Assembly (NCBI GenBank): GCA_016744705.1
Contig: JADGDU010000022.1
Coordinates: forward strand, 16,914 to 80,913
Reading direction: 5' to 3'
Origin: Candidatus Krumholzibacteriia bacterium
GTDB lineage: Bacteria; Krumholzibacteriota; Krumholzibacteriia; LZORAL124-64-63
Length of the DNA: 64,000 nt
Part shown: positions 59,145 through 64,000 of the stretch, piece after piece
Layout: each line of letters opens with the position of its first letter
How positions within the stretch are numbered: position 1 is the first letter of the stretch
The notes under the pieces: model-generated
What the model saw: the letters and a program-made list of their open reading frames with translations, nothing else
Told to the model about the DNA's origin: nothing
The model's database searches: none
Translations under genes and position numbers: made by a program

Positions 59145-61235
59145 ATGAGTTTAGACCTGAGCAACATCAGGAACATCGGAATCAGTGCCCATATCGATTC
59201 GGGCAAAACGACTCTGACGGAACGGATTCTCTTTTATACCGGGCGTATTCGCGCCATTCATGAAGTTCGCGGCAAGGATGGCGTTGGCGCCACCATGGAT
59301 TCCATGGAACTTGAGCGTGAGCGTGGCATCACCATTCAAAGTGCCGCCACCCACACCGCCTGGGACAATCATGAAATCAATATCATCGATACCCCTGGTC
59401 ACGTTGATTTCACCATTGAAGTGGAACGTGCTCTGAAGGTTCTGGATGGTGCCATTCTTGTTCTGTGCTCGGTGGCCGGTGTCCAGAGTCAGTCCATCAC
59501 CGTGGACAGGCAGATGAAACGGTACAGCGTGCCCCGCATCGCCTTCATTAATAAATGTGATCGCAGTGGCGCTAACCCTGCCCGGGTGACAGACCAGCTG
59601 CGCGAAAAGCTCAAGCATAATGCCGTCATGATGCAGATTCCCATCGGCCTTGAAGACGCCCTCGAAGGTGTTGTCGATCTGGTGAAAATGAAGGCCTTCG
59701 TCTTCGAAGGCGATAATGGCGAAAATATCGTTGAAAGTGATATCCCCGAGAACCTCTTGATCGAAGCCGAAAGCCGGCGCGAGATCATGCTCGATGCTGT
59801 CAGCATGTTCAGTGATGAGCTTATGGAAGCCATCATGGAAGAGACGGTGACCGAGGATCTGATCCACGCGGGTATCCGTGCCGGTGTGCTTTCTAACGAG
59901 TTAACGCCTGTTTACATGGGCAGTGCTTATAAAAACAAGGGTATTCAGCTGCTGCTCGATGCGGTGACCAAATACCTGCCTTGTCCTACCGATATCGAAA
60001 ACACTGCTCTGAAGATGCTTCCCGGCGGCGTGGAAGAAGAATTCGTTCTGAGCAACAGCGACGAAGAGCCTCTGGTATGCAATGCTTTCAAGCTGGAAGA
60101 GGGTGCCTACGGTCAGCTGACTTATGTGCGCATCTATGACGGGACTCTCAAAAAGGGTGCCGACATTTACAATAGCCGTAATGGCAAAAAGGTGAAGGTT
60201 GGCCGCCTCGGACGCATGCATGCCGATGAGATGGAAGACATCACCACGGCCACCGCCGGTGATATTGTGGCTCTCTTTGGTGTTGATTGTGCCAGTGGTG
60301 ATACGTTCACCAGTGGCGAGCGCATTGCTGTTTCCAGTATGCATGTGCCTGAGCCCGTAGTCAGCCTGGCCGTCAAGCCGGTTGATAACAATGCCTCGGC
60401 CAACATGGCTAAAGCTTTGGGACGGTTCACTCGTGAAGATCCCACCTTCCGCACTCATCATGATGATGAGACTGGCGATACCATCGTCAGCGGTATGGGG
60501 GAGCTGCACCTCGAAGTTTATATCGAGCGCATGAAACGGGAATTCAAGGCTGTGGTTGAAACGGGAGCACCCCAGGTGAAATTCCGGGAAACCATCACCC
60601 AGGAAATTGAATTCGATTACACTCACAAGAAACAGACTGGTGGTTCCGGTCAGTACGCCAAGGTTCAGGGAACATTTGGTCCCAGCGAAGATGGCGAATT
60701 CCACTTTAGTAATAAAGTGGTCGGTGGACGCATTCCCACCGAGTACATCGGTGCTTGTGAAAAAGGTTTTGCCACGTCCCTGGATGAGGGCCAATACATT
60801 GGTCATCCGGTGACGGGTATGACAGTCACTCTGATGGATGGTGCCTTCCACGCGGTGGACTCCTCGGACATGGCTTTCACCACCGCCTGCCGCGCCACTG
60901 TGCGTAAGTTTTATCTGAAGGCCAAACCGGTGGCTCTCGAGCCCCTGATGCTGGTCTCCATTGAAGGCCCCAGTGAATTTCAGGGCGATATCATCAAAAC
61001 GCTGATGCAGCGCCGTGGTGTCATTGTCGGAACCACTGAAGACGAAGGTTTCATCCGAGTGGATGCAAATGTTCCCTTGGCCGAGATGTTCGGTTATGCT
61101 TCGGTCCTGCGGTCTTCGACCCAGGGTAAAGCAGAATTCTCCATGGAGTTTGCCCGGTACGCTCCAGCTCCCAGTGATGTGACTGAGGAACTGGTTAAGG
61201 TTTACCAAGAAAAGAAGGCTGCGGGCAACAAGTAG
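59145..61235 (+). CDS. fusA: Elongation factor G, spdEFG1/mitochondrial EFG1 type
   Basis: A 696-aa translational GTPase with all G motifs ([49 protein letters not shown]) and domains II-V. The sequence matches, from memory, human mitochondrial EF-G1 more closely than E. coli [30 protein letters not shown]-like [44 protein letters not shown], and [19 protein letters not shown]. This subgroup (spdEFG1) is described in spirochaetes, planctomycetes and some delta-proteobacteria, where it acts as the translocase. AAGGATG precedes ATG 59145; the ATG at 59136 sits too close to the SD. Confidence 0.93.
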   Translation: MSLDLSNIRNIGISAHIDSGKTTLTERILFYTGRIRAIHEVRGKDGVGATMDSMELERERGITIQSAATHTAWDNHEINIIDTPGHVDFTIEVERALKVLDGAILVLCSVAGVQSQSITVDRQMKRYSVPRIAFINKCDRSGANPARVTDQLREKLKHNAVMMQIPIGLEDALEGVVDLVKMKAFVFEGDNGENIVESDIPENLLIEAESRREIMLDAVSMFSDELMEAIMEETVTEDLIHAGIRAGVLSNELTPVYMGSAYKNKGIQLLLDAVTKYLPCPTDIENTALKMLPGGVEEEFVLSNSDEEPLVCNAFKLEEGAYGQLTYVRIYDGTLKKGADIYNSRNGKKVKVGRLGRMHADEMEDITTATAGDIVALFGVDCASGDTFTSGERIAVSSMHVPEPVVSLAVKPVDNNASANMAKALGRFTREDPTFRTHHDDETGDTIVSGMGELHLEVYIERMKREFKAVVETGAPQVKFRETITQEIEFDYTHKKQTGGSGQYAKVQGTFGPSEDGEFHFSNKVVGGRIPTEYIGACEKGFATSLDEGQYIGHPVTGMTVTLMDGAFHAVDSSDMAFTTACRATVRKFYLKAKPVALEPLMLVSIEGPSEFQGDIIKTLMQRRGVIVGTTEDEGFIRVDANVPLAEMFGYASVLRSSTQGKAEFSMEFARYAPAPSDVTEELVKVYQEKKAAGNK

Positions 61236-61302
61236 CCGGCACTGAATTGTTGATTAATTGCTCTGCCATTGGTGCAGAGTCTAATTAGAGTGAGGAAAAA
61301 AA

Positions 61303-62010
61303 ATGCCGTTGAACAAAATGATCCAGCGCAGCCCGGTCCGGATTTTCGAAAAAGTCATTGGCGGAGGCCTCGGCTCCGGCAACATGGGTGTTGTGCTGTC
61401 CCGTCGGGGCGTGGGGAAAACCGGTTTTCTGATTGGTTTGGCTGTGGACAACCTGCTGCAGGGTAAAAAAGTCCTGTATATCTCCACCAAAGAATCTGTG
61501 GAGCACATCAGCTCTTTCTTTGAAGAGATCTTCAAATCCATGAGTCAAACTCTGGAGATGGATAACGTGCTCCAGCGTCAGTTGGAGATGGAGCGCCACC
61601 GCCAAATTATGGTTTTCAACCGTAAACTCTTCTCTCTTGAGAAGCTTGAGGAGTCTGTGGCTTTCCTCACCGAAACCACCGGCTTTAAACCTGATATGGT
61701 AATCCTGGATGGAACTCCCCGGTATGAAAGCACCGAGGAGTGGGAAATTGAAGGCGCCAAAAAATTGGCAGCCAGCTGGGGCGCCGAACTGTGGACCAGT
61801 AGCAATACCCACCGTGAAGGTCAGGAGATGGATGACCGAGGTGTTCCCACCTCTGTGGCCCGTTTTGAAGATCACTTGAATGTGATTGTGGCTCTTTGTC
61901 CAGAAAATGAACATATCAAGGTGAACACCTTGAAAGAGCATAACAACAAGGATATAGCCCAGATCAGTCTGGAACTGGATCCTCGCACCATGTTGTTGCG
62001 CTGGCGATAG
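61303..62010 (+). CDS. Stand-alone RecA/KaiC-like P-loop ATPase
   Basis: The protein has 235 aa. Walker A is at residues 33-41 (SRRGVGKTG) and Walker B at 131-137 (DMVILDG), in the order and spacing of RecA/KaiC-like ATPases. KVLYISTKESVEHISSFFEEIF after Walker A resembles the KaiC-like layout. No DNA-binding, receiver or second ATPase domain is present. GTPRYESTEEWEIEGAKKLAASWG and VPTSVARFEDHLNVIVALC are conserved-looking but unknown to me. GAGG lies before the ATG. It is placed 67 bases after fusA and ends at its own terminator. Confidence 0.7.
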   Translation: MPLNKMIQRSPVRIFEKVIGGGLGSGNMGVVLSRRGVGKTGFLIGLAVDNLLQGKKVLYISTKESVEHISSFFEEIFKSMSQTLEMDNVLQRQLEMERHRQIMVFNRKLFSLEKLEESVAFLTETTGFKPDMVILDGTPRYESTEEWEIEGAKKLAASWGAELWTSSNTHREGQEMDDRGVPTSVARFEDHLNVIVALCPENEHIKVNTLKEHNNKDIAQISLELDPRTMLLRWR

Positions 62011-62033
62011 ACTCCCGGTCTTTCGTGGCTATT

Positions 62034-62081
62034 TAACCGGCTCATTGAACTGCTATGGTGGTTTCAGTGGGTCGGTTTTTT
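62034..62081 (+). terminator. Terminator after RecA-like ATPase gene
   Basis: AACCGGCTCATTGAAC pairs with GTTTCAGTGGGTCGGTT (several G-T pairs, one bulge) and leads into T6. Confidence 0.7.
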
Positions 62082-62166
62082 ATTGAACTGATCCGGATCG
62101 TCTCTGGATTCTTCGGTCTTTTTCCTCTATTTTGGCGCTAACGGACCTCATCGATGGAGCGCAATC

Positions 62167-62889
62167 ATGAAAAATATCTCAATCTCCCAACGCCTGGATC
62201 ATATTGGCCAGCGAATGGCGGCAGCCTGCGCCGGGGCAGGGCGTTCCGAGAATACTGTGCGCCTGGTGGCGGTGTCCAAACGCATCGACCCGCTCCTGGT
62301 GCTGGAGGCCTGTCAGGCCGGCCAGTGGGAATTTGGCGAGAATCGCATACCAGATGCCCTGGATCGCCAAGTGGATTTTTCAACTCTGTTGGAGAAACAT
62401 GGGCTTTCGCCTGAAGGGTTGCGCTGGCATTTCATCGGCCATCTGCAAAGTCGAAAAGTGGCTTCTGCAGGCGGCCGCTTTAGTTTGTTGCACGGGGTTG
62501 ATTCTTTGAAGCTGGCTCGTAAGCTGGGGGCTTTGGCTCAAACCCAGGGGCGCAGTGAAAGCATCCTTCTGGAGGTGAATGCCGGCATGGAGTCTCAGAA
62601 GAATGGATTGCATCCCGAGGAGGCTGTAGATGTGGCGGCTGAAGTGGCCGAGTTGCCTGGAGTGAACCTCCTGGGAATGATGACTATGGCGCCCTACGGG
62701 GCCAGTGAGGACATCCTGCGGGGGACTTTTGCCAGCCTGCGCCTCCTCAATGAAGAGGCACGGCAGCAAACGGGCCTGGAATTACCAGAATTGAGTATGG
62801 GCATGAGCGGAGATTTTGAAGCAGCCATTGCCGAAGGCTCTACTCTGGTCAGGGTGGGGGGCGCCATTTTTGGTCCTCGCACACTCTAA
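62167..62889 (+). CDS. yggS: YggS/PLPBP pyridoxal phosphate homeostasis protein
   Basis: A 240-aa alanine-racemase-like TIM barrel. The PLP-binding Lys38 is in VAVSKRID; FGENRIPDAL (usually GENYVQE), WHFIGHLQSRKV, NAGMESQKNG, LLGMMTMAP and LSMGMSGDFEAAI follow, with the terminal VRVGGAIFGPR. The protein carries PLP and keeps free PLP and amino/keto acid pools in balance. It heads the common yggS-yggT-divIVA cluster. Confidence 0.92.
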   Translation: MKNISISQRLDHIGQRMAAACAGAGRSENTVRLVAVSKRIDPLLVLEACQAGQWEFGENRIPDALDRQVDFSTLLEKHGLSPEGLRWHFIGHLQSRKVASAGGRFSLLHGVDSLKLARKLGALAQTQGRSESILLEVNAGMESQKNGLHPEEAVDVAAEVAELPGVNLLGMMTMAPYGASEDILRGTFASLRLLNEEARQQTGLELPELSMGMSGDFEAAIAEGSTLVRVGGAIFGPRTL

Positions 62890-62943
62890 ACTTCTTATTA
62901 GGAACTGCCAGCCGGCAGGATTCGAACCAAAAAAGGATGAAAA

Positions 62944-63192
62944 ATGGGCATCTCTCGCCTTCTTCTCGCTGTTCTACAACTCTATTCTTACCTGCTTTTG
63001 ATCAGGGTTATTCTCAGTTGGGTTAATCCCAATCCCCGAAACAGCCTTCTTTTGATGGTGTTTAAGGTAACAGAACCGGTTCTGGGTCCCCTGCGAGCTC
63101 TTTTTCAATTCCGCGGCTTCGATTTTTCACCCATCCTGGCACTATTATTGATAAGAGTCCTCATGAGTGTTATAGCCAAGCCTGGATTCTAA
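62944..63192 (+). CDS. YggT family membrane protein
   Basis: An 82-aa protein with two membrane segments (LLLAVLQLYSYLLLIRVILSW and FDFSPILALLLIRVLMSVI). The YggT motif LSWVNPNP and VFKVTEPVLGPLRALF is clear. It is associated with osmotic tolerance and cell division clusters; function is unsettled. AAAGGATG precedes the ATG. Confidence 0.9.
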   Translation: MGISRLLLAVLQLYSYLLLIRVILSWVNPNPRNSLLLMVFKVTEPVLGPLRALFQFRGFDFSPILALLLIRVLMSVIAKPGF

Positions 63193-63228
63193 CGGAGTCC
63201 GGCATCAGCCCGACCCGGAGGACCAGAC

Positions 63229-63960
63229 ATGAGGATCACACCCCTGGATGTTCGCAAACAGGATTTTCGAAAATCAGTACGAGGCTTCGATGGCGATGAG
63301 GTTCGGGCCTTTCTGAGCACCCTGGCTGACGAATACGAAGCTGTTTTGGTGGATAACAAGGTTTTGCGGGAGCGCCTCACGGATCAGGATGAAAAAATTT
63401 CTGAATACCTGACGATGGAGCGTACCCTGCGCGACACCCTGATGACTGCTGAACGCGTGATGCAGGAAAGTAAAGAAAACGCAAATCGTGAGGGCGATCT
63501 GGTGATCCAGGAAGCTCAGCTCAAGGCTCGGGGAATTCTTGAAGAATGCCGCACCCGCACCAATGAATTGCGACGGGAAATTGACGGTTTGCGCAAGGAG
63601 AAAGAAACTTATCTTGCTCGATTTAAAGGCCTTGCAGAAGCGCAGATCAGTTTCATCGAAACCCATAAAGATGATTTTGCCGATTTGGACCAGCGCCTGA
63701 TTGATATGGTTGACAGTGTGGTCGCTGGCAATACTCAAACTCCCCGAACCATTCCAGATATAGCAGCCACGGACACTTCCGGCGACGCTGGGGACCAATG
63801 GCGAGACTATAACACTGATTCCAGCACCAAACCGACTACTTCGGCTGCTTCGGTGGATATGGCCGCCATGGGCATTCCCATTCCGGTCATAACCGAGGTA
63901 GAAGAAACAGTAACGGAGGAAACATCTTCCACCGAAGAAGTGGAATCTGTGACTACCTGA
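63229..63960 (+). CDS. divIVA: DivIVA-domain coiled-coil protein
   Basis: A 243-aa protein. The N-terminal DivIVA membrane-curvature module is plain (MRITPLDVRKQDFRKSVRGFDGDEVRAFLSTLADEYEAVL, residues 1-40). A long coiled coil follows to about residue 165 (LREELTDQDEKIS-like heptads), then an acidic Thr/Glu-rich disordered tail. DivIVA proteins locate to curved or septal membrane and recruit division or polarity factors. GGAGGACC precedes the ATG. It is the last gene in the window, after yggS and yggT. Confidence 0.88.
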   Translation: MRITPLDVRKQDFRKSVRGFDGDEVRAFLSTLADEYEAVLVDNKVLRERLTDQDEKISEYLTMERTLRDTLMTAERVMQESKENANREGDLVIQEAQLKARGILEECRTRTNELRREIDGLRKEKETYLARFKGLAEAQISFIETHKDDFADLDQRLIDMVDSVVAGNTQTPRTIPDIAATDTSGDAGDQWRDYNTDSSTKPTTSAASVDMAAMGIPIPVITEVEETVTEETSSTEEVESVTT

Positions 63961-64000
63961 GAGCTTTGTGCCAAATCAAAAAGGCCGTAAATTGGCGGGA

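Noticed and set aside
59901..61208. Long minus-strand open frame (435 codons) opposite EF-G
   Set aside because: Antisense shadow of a highly biased gene; composition rich in His/Gly/Ser with no motif.
62915..62935. GGATTCGAACC, a minus-strand T-loop-like string between yggS and yggT
   Set aside because: The flanks do not form a 5-bp T-stem and no cloverleaf can be drawn.

Overview
The window reads as chromosomal DNA of a Gram-negative, aerobic, chemotactic heterotroph. It has roughly balanced to slightly GC-rich composition, dense gene packing, and Shine-Dalgarno motifs before most genes. Several traits point to a poorly cultured lineage around the FCB/deep-branching assemblage (Krumholzibacteriota, Eisenbacteria or Latescibacterota-like): a secreted protease ending in a FlgD-like QNFPNPFNPSTT sorting module, TPR-rich envelope proteins, a mitochondrial-type EF-G and an A2-type caa3 oxidase. 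This placement is inference; no rRNA gene lies in the window. I see no insertion sequence, prophage or CRISPR array.

Layout. 1-2 kb: end of a TPR protein. 2.1-4.7 kb: a convergent, abutting pair that I recognise as a DSF synthase (rpfF) and its membrane sensor hybrid kinase (rpfC), a diffusible-signal quorum-sensing cassette. 4.9-6.2 kb: a membrane-anchored reductive-dehalogenase-like Fe-S protein. 6.3-10.4 kb: an ExbB-ExbD-ExbD-TonB energy-transduction operon behind a sigma-54-type promoter, with an exported OmpA/FlgD-like partner. 10.6-18.3 kb: a hypothetical protein, a lipid kinase, TetR and TrmB-type regulators with palindromic operators, BipA, an esterase, a PepSY membrane protein and a DinB-fold enzyme. 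A gene-poor stretch at 12.8-13.2 kb holds a candidate micro-gene with its own terminator. 18.5-22.9 kb: a complete saccharopine-type lysine catabolic operon (lysine-ketoglutarate reductase, saccharopine dehydrogenase, ALDH7). 23-25.4 kb: LemA plus DUF2207. 25.7-31.9 kb (minus strand): subtilase/beta-helix protein, a chemoreceptor, DUF1573 and rhodanese proteins. 32-44.9 kb: PAP2 phosphatase, then two large paralogous PEP-synthase-like ATP-grasp proteins flanking a glutamate dehydrogenase, a second chemoreceptor, a second glutamate dehydrogenase and a small membrane protein. 45 kb: tmRNA behind a 26-bp-arm inverted repeat. 45.5-54 kb: MOSC protein, a membrane protein, and a SCO/caa3 cytochrome oxidase/heme O synthase/tandem nitroreductase operon under a Fur-box-like palindrome. 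54-56.5 kb (minus): ZnuABC. 56.7-58.9 kb: class II aldolase and glycine C-acetyltransferase. 59.1-64 kb: spdEFG1/mtEFG1-type EF-G, a stand-alone RecA/KaiC-like ATPase, then YggS-YggT-DivIVA.

Most notable: (1) the rpfF/rpfC pair, with an RpfC that lacks the HPt domain and no rpfG nearby; (2) the pair of PEP-synthase-like proteins that keep the ATP-grasp half but lack the phospho-histidine swivelling domain, share a C-terminal GPGRWGS/HFFQ module, carry receiver or nucleotidyltransferase domains, and bracket glutamate dehydrogenase. The second may be an undescribed nitrogen/carbon regulatory system.
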